From a virus, in the IMG/VR virus record IMGVR_UViG_3300007519_000053, positions 1 to 29,501 of that record: 29,501 bases of DNA; one strand, given 5' to 3'. A program made the position numbers and the translations under genes. Within the stretch, counting starts at the first letter, position 1. Every line of letters begins with the position of its first letter. Positions 21,060 through 27,428 of the stretch are shown piece after piece. The notes below the pieces were generated by a model. The model saw nothing but the letters and a program-made list of their open reading frames with translations, made no database searches and was not told the origin of the DNA.

Positions 21060-22573
21060 CGCCCAGCTCCGGGAGTTACCACAAGGCGCATAGTGCCTAC
21101 TCTGGCAGAGCTAGACAACAGGTCTATGCGCAGCCTGATCTGTCTGCCAGAAGCGCGGACGCTGGTGGGGTTGGCATAGGCATAGGGGCCGTAGGCGTAC
21201 TCAGTAGCCGTCGGCATGTCTCTGCCGTAGAGGGTCATAGACACGTCCCCAACGTCAGCTGTGTCGGGCAGGACAGAGCCCACGCACAGTACACGCTCGC
21301 CGGAACCAATCTCCATCGGACCAGTGGCGCAAAACACTGTGCCGTCAGGCATTACCCCGTTGACCTCGTGGTTGTATATTACCCCGTCTGGGGTAATCAT
21401 CAGCGGACTAGCTACAGGGTCAGCGTCCATGGCAGCAGTGCGGCTTAGCGATCCAGTCATCCAGACGTTCTGGACATAATTCCACGAAACGTACTTGTCG
21501 ATGCTGGCGCCATCATTGCTTTGGTACAGCCACCAAATTTCACTTGAGGCATGAGCAGATGTTCCAACAACCGTGCTAAGCTGCGACTTGTCCATATCTT
21601 CGATCAGGTAGTCCAGCACCTCACACGGCAACGGTTGCAGTGTCCCGTCATAGACCCAAAACGTCTCTTTGCCCAGCCACACAGCGAACGTGTCCGTAGC
21701 AACCACGGCGTCAGCAGCCACAGTACCGCATTGTGTGCCGACCTGCGCAGTACGATAGACGTAAGGAGGGCCGATGTAGGTCGCCAGTACAGCGTCAGAC
21801 ACTCCAACAAGCAACACGCCAGATGCGATTTGCACAGCGGTCAGCAGCTTACCATCACCAGCCAGAGTTCTTGACCCTGCCTGATTGGCTTGGGCGGGTG
21901 CCCAGACAGCTCTGTTTTCTACCTCAGAAAACGCAATGGCACGGGGCTCTCCGTTCACACCAATGGCAAAGACTTGGCGCTCTTGGGTGACAATAATGTC
22001 TTGCGTGTGCTCGGGGGCGTTTGTCACAGCAGACAGCGCCAAAGTTACTAAGTTGAGTTCGTAGATAAGGCCAGTGCCTCCTGCGTCGTTCCTCTGCACA
22101 GCAAGCAACAGCTCTCCAAACGTGGCAAACGCCCACCGCAATGGTGGGGTCGGATCTACCCCGGCCAGATTGTTAGACACTCCGTAAGCGCCTAGACCGT
22201 ATGGGCTACCGCCGTAGCCTACGTTAATGACGGGACTCTTGGCAGACGTTGACCCCCCTGCCGGAGTAATGTCAGTGATAGCGCCAGCCTGACTCATGTG
22301 GTACAGCTTCAGGTTGCTGCCGAACACGACATTTAGCGCGCCGTCTAGCGCGCGCCATCCGAACACATCGCGGACAGCTTCCGCAGCACTGTCAGAAAAC
22401 AGCGCAGGAATGTCTACACCAAACGTGTCTTGTCTGCGCAGCCAGCCGCCAATAGGGCGCACAGTGGCGTCCCTCCATCGGACTAGGTTCCCATCGGTCC
22501 ATCTGCCGGTGCTGCTGTACGGCGTGTCATTACGCTGCAAGCCCGGAGGTAGCTTGAGAGGGATCGGCTTCAT
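21056..22573 (-). CDS. Tail protein, probable nozzle/tail hub
   Basis: 505 residues. The N-terminus, LKLPPGLQRNDTPYSSTGRW then GNLVRWRDATVRPIGGW, is a typical start for a large beta-rich phage tail protein found in many podoviruses. Repeated short strand segments with conserved Trp and Gly (RALDGALNVVFGSNLKLYHM, LRWAFATFGELLLAV, AVWLGKETFWVYDGT) suggest a beta-propeller, as in podovirus tail nozzles. It lies between tail fibre and a further tail gene. A dyad 3 bp upstream of its ATG also supplies the ribosome site (GGAGGG), and a second encodes ITPDGVI. A weaker copy encodes ITPAGGS. Confidence 0.65.
   Translation of the reverse strand: MKPIPLKLPPGLQRNDTPYSSTGRWTDGNLVRWRDATVRPIGGWLRRQDTFGVDIPALFSDSAAEAVRDVFGWRALDGALNVVFGSNLKLYHMSQAGAITDITPAGGSTSAKSPVINVGYGGSPYGLGAYGVSNNLAGVDPTPPLRWAFATFGELLLAVQRNDAGGTGLIYELNLVTLALSAVTNAPEHTQDIIVTQERQVFAIGVNGEPRAIAFSEVENRAVWAPAQANQAGSRTLAGDGKLLTAVQIASGVLLVGVSDAVLATYIGPPYVYRTAQVGTQCGTVAADAVVATDTFAVWLGKETFWVYDGTLQPLPCEVLDYLIEDMDKSQLSTVVGTSAHASSEIWWLYQSNDGASIDKYVSWNYVQNVWMTGSLSRTAAMDADPVASPLMITPDGVIYNHEVNGVMPDGTVFCATGPMEIGSGERVLCVGSVLPDTADVGDVSMTLYGRDMPTATEYAYGPYAYANPTSVRASGRQIRLRIDLLSSSARVGTMRLVVTPGAGR
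21379..21396. repeat. 18-bp dyad, copy 23 (in gene)
   Basis: TTACCCC-GTCT-GGGGTAA, fully symmetric arms, read on the - strand as I-T-P-D-G-V-I in the tail/nozzle gene. Confidence 0.9.
22252..22269. repeat. Degenerate 18-bp dyad in the nozzle gene
   Basis: ACCCCCC-TGCC-GGAGTAA. One arm base breaks the G run. It still reads I-T-P-A-G-G-S, like the better copies in this frame. Confidence 0.45.
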
Positions 22574-22576
22574 GGT

Positions 22577-22594
22577 TTACCCTCCAAGGGGGAA
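22577..22594. repeat. 18-bp dyad, copy 24 (intergenic, over a ribosome site)
   Basis: TTACCCT-CCAA-GGGGGAA. Read on the - strand, GGAGGG in this copy is the ribosome site of the nozzle gene, three bases plus spacing before ATG 22573. Binding here could directly affect translation or transcription. Confidence 0.85.
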
Positions 22595-22605
22595 CGTGGA
22601 AGAGG

Positions 22606-23688
22606 TTAGGCAAGTCTTTCAATTTCGAGGTGGGCGTAGAGCTCGCGCTCGCCAGTCTCACCAGAGTTACCAAACCCAGCGCCTGCGTGTGAAGTTTTGC
22701 AGTCGTGCTGGAACTCAATCACAGTTGTTGCGCCTAGCGTGAAAATGCCAACGACCGCGCTCTCAACGCAACCGTTGTCGGTAGCAGACGCAAAGTTTGA
22801 GCTGCCGATTAAGAGCGTAGCTGACGCAGTGATGCTGTATAGGCGCGCTGCGCTGCTGTTCACTCTGTAAGCAACCGCGCCGCCGCGAACGCGATAAGTC
22901 CCCGCTGGCAGGGTTACTCTTTTGCTGGTAAGGGAGGCTCCAGCGATGCTGTTATGCTGGACGGTGTTCAAGTCTCGCGTGCGCCACGCTCCGGAGTCAA
23001 ACGTGCCGCCGTCGGTGTTTGCGTCCTGCGTTTCCTGCACGATAAAGTGACCAAGGTAACGGGCAGTAACAGCCTGCTCAGTTCTCAGGGGCGTCATAGC
23101 CACAGTGTTGGAGGTACCAGCCAGCGCCTCGGCTTCGCTGGCCGCGACCATTTTGTTGACGCCAGTAAGAGCTGCGCCGCTCCCTGTGAACGTGGTAGCC
23201 GCAACCTCGCCGCCGAAGGTCACGTCGTCTGCGTAGTTGTTATAGAGCATGGCTTGCCATGCACCGGCAACGCGCGCCTCAAATTCAGTGAGGTTGGCGT
23301 TGGCGAACCCGGCGAACCGAAGTTTACCGTTGCCAGTGCCTTGCAAGTAGGCGTATGGGGTATCTACACGAAACTGCGCGATGTCTGCGCCGGACGCGCC
23401 GTCAGTGTCTTGCACTGAAATAGATACCGTACCTGCGGCGCTGATGATGGCACCAGCAACAGAAAGCGAGGTGGCAGTGAGTGCCGTAAAACTACCCGTA
23501 GACGGGGTGACGGCACCAACCGTGGTATCTTCAATAACGCTGCCAGTGACATCGAGCCCGGTCAACGTAGTGTCGCCAGACAGCAAGCTATCCAGCGCCG
23601 TGAAATTGTCGTTAAGCAAGGCTCCCCATGTGTTGAGGTTTCCGCCTACCGTCGGCAAGTTAAAGCTGTAGTCTGTGGTGACGGCCAT
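22606..23688 (-). CDS. Tail fibre protein
   Basis: 360 residues. The N-terminus, TDYSFNLPTVGGNLNTWGAL then NDNFTALDSLLSG, is the standard virion-anchoring start of phage tail fibres. It is followed by short Gly/Thr/Ala repeats (FTALTATSLSVAGA, TTFTGSGAALTGVNK) typical of a trimeric beta-helix shaft. A helix with AASEAEALAGTSNTVAMTPL near 185-205 precedes a C-terminal, beta-rich head (residues 240-360) that should bind the cell surface. It is moderately short for a fibre, and no intramolecular chaperone is seen. It ends 12 bp before a dyad. Confidence 0.85.
   Translation of the reverse strand: MAVTTDYSFNLPTVGGNLNTWGALLNDNFTALDSLLSGDTTLTGLDVTGSVIEDTTVGAVTPSTGSFTALTATSLSVAGAIISAAGTVSISVQDTDGASGADIAQFRVDTPYAYLQGTGNGKLRFAGFANANLTEFEARVAGAWQAMLYNNYADDVTFGGEVAATTFTGSGAALTGVNKMVAASEAEALAGTSNTVAMTPLRTEQAVTARYLGHFIVQETQDANTDGGTFDSGAWRTRDLNTVQHNSIAGASLTSKRVTLPAGTYRVRGGAVAYRVNSSAARLYSITASATLLIGSSNFASATDNGCVESAVVGIFTLGATTVIEFQHDCKTSHAGAGFGNSGETGERELYAHLEIERLA
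23492..23509. repeat. Degenerate 18-bp dyad in the tail fibre gene
   Basis: CTACCCG-TAGA-CGGGGTG. The G and C runs are kept but the outer and inner arm bases differ. Read as T-P-S-T-G-S, it may be an eroded copy. Confidence 0.35.
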
Positions 23689-23713
23689 TGTGCTGCCCTT
23701 TCAAAAGCAAATA

Positions 23714-23731
23714 ATCCCCTTGGCGGGGGAC
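23714..23731. repeat. 18-bp dyad, copy 25 (intergenic)
   Basis: ATCCCCT-TGGC-GGGGGAC, in the 52-bp gap between adaptor and tail fibre genes. The last base departs from the consensus. Confidence 0.8.
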
Positions 23732-23740
23732 TGTCTGCGG

Positions 23741-24409
23741 CTACCAGCGGCGACGGATTGGGTGACGGTGTACTGGTGTGACGTGCAGAGGAGAGCCGCC
23801 GTACTCGACTTCCCACAGTGACTCATCGTTTGCGCTGGTGAGGGCTGCTTTGTAGAGGCTCTGCCACAGGCCGACGCGCTCGTCTTCGCGCAGAAACGGG
23901 GCAGTGTGCATAAGCACGCCGTACAAGTAGACATCAAAGTACTCGTCGGCTACCCAGCTGGCATCAGCGTCAGCAAAGTTAGGGATGCCTTTGCGGTAGG
24001 TAATAGCCATGTCGGCGGGCAAGTCCGCAGATATGTTGCCTGCAAACAAGATAGTGTCCTTGCTCAGCATGGCATAGGTGTCGTATATTCCCCCCGGCAG
24101 GGGAATGATCTGTTTGCTGCGCACGGTGGCAACAGTGGCAGCACTCATCGGGTTGCGACCGATAATCCGTGTTGGGTCGTTAAGCACAATAGACTTTATG
24201 GTGCGCAAAGGTGAGGTGAGCGCTGACGTAAGGAAGGTAGTACTAGAGACAGAAACAACCTCGCTCACATTGCGGTGAGAAAGGCGCAGCTCTCGCTCTA
24301 GGTCAGCGTTAGCCAGCAGGATCAAGTTGTCGAGGTTGTCAATCAGCACACTGTCATTCTGCTTCCACAGAAAGGTACTGATGAACGTCTTAAACCCTGC
24401 GTAGTTCAT
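23741..24409 (-). CDS. Head-tail adaptor protein
   Basis: 222 residues. The N-terminal helix (ILLANADLERELRLSHRNV) is followed by a beta-rich centre and then AITYRKGIPNFADADASWVA and DEYFDVYLYGVLMHTAPFLR. The pattern of a tyrosine strand, a Trp near the start of a helix, then a PDLYLYG-like helix and a final RVGLWQSLYKAAL helix is that of phage adaptor proteins, which sit under the portal and connect it to the nozzle. It starts after GGAGG two bases downstream of the preceding stop. A dyad encodes IPLPGGI in the central strand region. Confidence 0.7.
   Translation of the reverse strand: MNYAGFKTFISTFLWKQNDSVLIDNLDNLILLANADLERELRLSHRNVSEVVSVSSTTFLTSALTSPLRTIKSIVLNDPTRIIGRNPMSAATVATVRSKQIIPLPGGIYDTYAMLSKDTILFAGNISADLPADMAITYRKGIPNFADADASWVADEYFDVYLYGVLMHTAPFLREDERVGLWQSLYKAALTSANDESLWEVEYGGSPLHVTPVHRHPIRRRW
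24088..24105. repeat. 18-bp dyad, copy 26 (in gene)
   Basis: TTCCCCC-CGGC-AGGGGAA, read on the - strand as I-P-L-P-G-G-I in the adaptor gene. Confidence 0.85.
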
Positions 24410-24411
24410 CG

Positions 24412-24831
24412 CTAACCTCCGATCTTGAAGGCGCGGTAAGCGCCGTCATCCTTGATCCGCTTAGCGGCCCGCTTGCCAAACTCGGCAGACCCAACAGCGC
24501 ATCTCCACTCTTTGGCCCAGTTGGTGGCGGTGATAGGATCAATCGACCCCACCAGCCGCGCTCCGGCTACTTTGTCGTTGCGCTTCTTGCCCAGCATCTC
24601 AGAGTACGCTTTGACGGCAGCAATAACTGGGTCTACAGTATTACTGCGCTTGATAGATACGTTGCCGTACTCGTCGCACGACACGACCTCTTTTGGCTTT
24701 GAGTGCAGCCGCCGAGAGCACTCGGCAGACAGCTCTTCCTCAGCCACAGACAGCGGGAGCCCAAGCGCCCACTTGCGCTTAATAGGCTCCAGCGCTGCTC
24801 TCAAGTAGGCTGCTTGCCTACTCGGCGTCAT
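24412..24831 (-). CDS. Unknown head-region protein, 139 residues
   Basis: I start it at ATG 24831 (TPSRQAAYLRAALEPIKRKW), which overlaps the end of the upstream gene by 14 bases; the frame is open further upstream, but only inside that gene. The protein is basic and helical, with a short beta piece (VVSCDEYGNVSIKRSN) in the middle. It lies between capsid and adaptor genes, so a head-completion or connector role is plausible, but no family is recognised. Confidence 0.6.
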   Translation of the reverse strand: MTPSRQAAYLRAALEPIKRKWALGLPLSVAEEELSAECSRRLHSKPKEVVSCDEYGNVSIKRSNTVDPVIAAVKAYSEMLGKKRNDKVAGARLVGSIDPITATNWAKEWRCAVGSAEFGKRAAKRIKDDGAYRAFKIGG

Positions 24832-25105
24832 CTTCTCCAACGTCCTCAGAGGCGTAAGGATCGGTTTTGCCGCCACCCGAGTTTGCATAAAGGGTCTCCA
24901 AATCCATCTTGACGTAGCCGAGAGAGTGGAACAAGGCAGCGTGTGCCTTGTTGAGCATGGCGGTCTCTCCGGGGTCGCAGTACACGCCGCGAGAGTCACA
25001 GACTCGCGTGCGGGTGACTTCAAACGGGCGGAGCTCTTCCGGGGTTTTCTTGGCCGCTTGAGCGTCAGCATAGGCGGCGGATCGGGCAGCGCGACGAGTG
25101 ACCAT
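24818..25105 (-). CDS. Small head-region protein, 95 residues
   Basis: 95 residues, with AGAGGT before ATG 25105. A basic N-terminal helix (VTRRAARSAAYADAQAAKKT) is followed by a segment with VYCDPGETAMLNKAHAALFH then GYVKMDLET, and an acidic tail (ASEDVGEDDAE). The small-protein layout next to the capsid gene resembles minor head proteins, but I cannot name a family. Confidence 0.55.
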   Translation of the reverse strand: MVTRRAARSAAYADAQAAKKTPEELRPFEVTRTRVCDSRGVYCDPGETAMLNKAHAALFHSLGYVKMDLETLYANSGGGKTDPYASEDVGEDDAE

Positions 25106-25136
25106 GTGGTGTACCTCTGTTTACGGTGTAGTGACA

Positions 25137-25154
25137 TTCCCCCTAGCGGGGGAA
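25137..25154. repeat. 18-bp dyad, copy 27 (intergenic)
   Basis: TTCCCCC-TAGC-GGGGGAA, fully symmetric arms, in the 67-bp gap after the capsid gene, 18 bp past its stop. Confidence 0.9.
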
Positions 25155-25172
25155 TGTTTGTCGGTGTGCCGG

Positions 25173-26180
25173 TTACGAAGGAGCGTTTGTGGTGTCGCGG
25201 CGGATGCCCATGGCCTTCTCGTTGTCCACCTGCAAGCCGTACTCGCACCACACAAGCACGCTGTCGGCGTGGCCGGTCTTGGCGAGCGGCTTCTGCTGCA
25301 CAGTTTCGAGGTAGGCAACAGCAATGTACTCAGGGTCCATCACGAAGACGTTGTAGCTGTCGTTGTCGCTAGCGGGGTTGTTGGTCGGCTGCAATCGGTT
25401 TGGAACAACCGTAAGCTGCCCGAAGTCGCTGTCGTAGATGTCGATAGCGTTGACGATGCTGCGATCCACAGTATCCTTGTACCGCGTCGCGTTGCCGGTG
25501 AACGCCTGCGACACGCGCCGCTTGTTGCCGCTGTTCACCATGATAATGGAGGGGTTGCCACCTTCGTTCCAGATGTCTTCGATCAAAGAGTTGAGATCGG
25601 CTTCCGCAAAGAGGACCGCCGTGGTGCCCGGCGTGGCAATGGCGTTTGGGTAGCCCTCAGTGGTGCCAGAGAGGGTGGGGTTTGCGCCACCAGACTCAAA
25701 CACGACGTTGGTACGCAAGAACGCAGGGAGACCAGCGGTAACGCGCGCGGTGCCCGACGACCCAGCGGCTGCGGCGACGTTCGACAAAAGCATCGTCTCT
25801 TTGTCGCGCTTCATCTCACGCATCTTGAGCGTGATCTGCGTTGCAAGCCGCTGAATGTTCTGCGCTGCTGCGGTGACGGCATCAGAAGTATGCGACACGC
25901 TGACGACTTTATCAGAAATCTGCGTGAAGTTTGACAGACGCAGCGCAAGGTTGCCGGTGTTGAGTGCAGGAGCGGCCTCGCCCTCAATCACACGGTTGCC
26001 AGCATCAACTGCGGCCAGCTCGACCACGGGCCACTCGAACAGCACGTTGTCGGCGGTGTCTGACCGGATGACTTGCTGGAACGGGGTCTCCTCGGGAGAG
26101 ATCATCACGTACGCCTCTTGCAAGTCCTCTCGGATCACAGAGTTGTCGTAAGTCTCGACAGTGTTGGCAAGCACAGCCAT
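25173..26180 (-). CDS. Major capsid protein, SU10 (DUF5309) type
   Basis: 335 residues. The start, VLANTVETYDNSVIREDLQE then SPEETPFQQVI, and VLFEWPVVELAAVDAGNRVI then EGEAAP are the hallmarks of the DUF5309/SU10 major capsid family, with an HK97-like fold. The middle has TQISDKVVSVSHTSDAV, and the C-terminal part includes VFVMDPEYIAVAYLETVQQK. It forms the icosahedral shell with the scaffold protein encoded just upstream. The ribosome site is AAAGGA. It is one of the few genes with no dyad inside; a copy follows closely after the stop. A highly expressed gene in which every residue matters may tolerate fewer insertions. Confidence 0.85.
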   Translation of the reverse strand: MAVLANTVETYDNSVIREDLQEAYVMISPEETPFQQVIRSDTADNVLFEWPVVELAAVDAGNRVIEGEAAPALNTGNLALRLSNFTQISDKVVSVSHTSDAVTAAAQNIQRLATQITLKMREMKRDKETMLLSNVAAAAGSSGTARVTAGLPAFLRTNVVFESGGANPTLSGTTEGYPNAIATPGTTAVLFAEADLNSLIEDIWNEGGNPSIIMVNSGNKRRVSQAFTGNATRYKDTVDRSIVNAIDIYDSDFGQLTVVPNRLQPTNNPASDNDSYNVFVMDPEYIAVAYLETVQQKPLAKTGHADSVLVWCEYGLQVDNEKAMGIRRDTTNAPS

Positions 26181-26182
26181 GG

Positions 26183-27226
26183 TTATTTCCTTTGGGTGAT
26201 GAGCGTTGCGGCAATGTCTGAGACTTTGCCGCCCCTCGTTCTGGCGCGGGTCGTAGCTTCCGTTGTTGCGGCAGCAGCAGCCTTGGCGGCGGTAGCACGG
26301 GCAGCGGGTCCGGCGCTAAGGCGACGGACGGTGCGCTGCTCGACAGCCTCAACCAGACTTGCAGCGGCGGAAGTCTTTGCGGCCAGACGGGCAGCGTGGA
26401 CTTGCGCTAGATCGTTCATCATCCGATACATGCGGTGATCCTGAGCAGCAGAGATTTCAGCAGGGGAGTAGCCATAAATCTCAATGGCGACTCTCCGCAT
26501 CATAGCCAGCCGTGCTTTCCCCTTCACAGGGTCTTTCAGCACGGGCAGAGCTTGCACGACCAGCGCGGCCTGCTCTCTGGTGTAGCGATCACGGAGGGCA
26601 AGCATACCCGCCGCATGGTCAGTGACCAATTTCTGCACAGCAGCCCGACCATTGCTGACGCGGTTAGCGTCGGCAGTGTAGGCGTCCAGCGCCTCGATGT
26701 AGGCAGCAGGGTCGCTGCGCAGAGAGTCTGCTGGCATAGCAACAAGAGGCGTGTACAGCACCGTCTCAAGGTCGCCCAGCAAACCGATCATACCAGTACT
26801 TGCGGCGTCGAACTCAGCAAGCAGCCGGGTATGGTCTGCTTGATAGGCGTTCTTGGCTTCGGCGGCTGCTTTGAGCCGGTTTTCGATGCCGCCTTCGCCG
26901 GACAACGCCTGCTTTGCTTCACGGAGACTGCGGTAAACCACCACGCCGTCAATTTTGACTTCGATCAGATCGTCGTCGCTGACGGAGAGGACAGCACCAG
27001 TTGCGTCATCTTCCGGGGTAGTAAGGTCACTCGACAGGGGCGCTAAAAGCAGAGCATCCCCAGCAGACGTGCCCAGTGTGGCAGGAGCGGGTGCCTCGGC
27101 AGGGTTGAGAGACAGCTCGACTGCCTCGAGCGGCGCGGCCACAAGAGCGGCGTCAACATTCCCCTCAGCGGGGGAAACTTGAGCAAGCAGTGCGGCAGCA
27201 ACCTTCTCTTTATTTGACTCAACCAT
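26183..27226 (-). CDS. Capsid scaffolding protein
   Basis: 347 residues. The N-terminal 85 are Ala/Pro/acidic and disordered. IEVKIDGVVVYRSLREAKQA near residue 85-107 is the small beta piece and helix seen at the head of many phage scaffolds, followed by a long helical region and a highly basic, Ala/Thr-rich C-terminus (KAAAAATTEATTRARTRGGK), which fits a capsid-binding tail. It is located between portal and capsid genes, as in most podoviruses. Dyads encode SPAEGN near residue 18 and DPVKGK near 232. It overlaps the preceding gene by 8 bases. Confidence 0.75.
   Translation of the reverse strand: MVESNKEKVAAALLAQVSPAEGNVDAALVAAPLEAVELSLNPAEAPAPATLGTSAGDALLLAPLSSDLTTPEDDATGAVLSVSDDDLIEVKIDGVVVYRSLREAKQALSGEGGIENRLKAAAEAKNAYQADHTRLLAEFDAASTGMIGLLGDLETVLYTPLVAMPADSLRSDPAAYIEALDAYTADANRVSNGRAAVQKLVTDHAAGMLALRDRYTREQAALVVQALPVLKDPVKGKARLAMMRRVAIEIYGYSPAEISAAQDHRMYRMMNDLAQVHAARLAAKTSAAASLVEAVEQRTVRRLSAGPAARATAAKAAAAATTEATTRARTRGGKVSDIAATLITQRK
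26517..26534. repeat. 18-bp dyad, copy 28 (in gene, imperfect)
   Basis: TTCCCCT-TCAC-AGGGTCT, in the scaffold gene, read on the - strand as D-P-V-K-G-K. The last two bases of one arm differ from the consensus. Confidence 0.65.
27159..27176. repeat. 18-bp dyad, copy 29 (in gene)
   Basis: TTCCCCT-CAGC-GGGGGAA, at the 5' end of the scaffold gene, read on the - strand as S-P-A-E-G-N in the disordered N-terminus. Confidence 0.9.
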
Positions 27227-27428
27227 TGGCCTTGACCTTCCTCATAAGCGCATCTGCCAGCTTGTGGCGTCGATACGCAACCTCTCGCCCGGCTACATCA
27301 TCGTCGGATGTGGCCATTAAGTCCTTGATACATTCTTGTTTTTCGTTTGTCAAGAAGATTTCAAAGTCAGGATTTCTTGCTAGACGCCTCGCTGCGTCCT
27401 GCACTCGCTGTTGGCTCAGACTGGTCAT
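27219..27428 (-). CDS. Small post-portal protein, 69 residues
   Basis: I start at ATG 27428 (TSLSQQRVQDAARRLARNPD), inside the portal gene's end, with AGGAT before it; the longer frame from 27452 lacks a site. The helical pattern (an R-A-R-L-A-NP-F core, a long helix, then a GREVAYRRHKLADALMRKV ending) is one I recognise from small proteins directly after the portal gene in many podoviruses. Its role is not established. It overlaps the portal end by 62 bases and the scaffold start by 8. Confidence 0.6.
   Translation of the reverse strand: MTSLSQQRVQDAARRLARNPDFEIFLTNEKQECIKDLMATSDDDVAGREVAYRRHKLADALMRKVKANG

Noticed and set aside
25098-25934. 278-residue + strand frame over the capsid gene
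   Set aside because: It lies opposite a clearly recognised major capsid protein and has no family resemblance.
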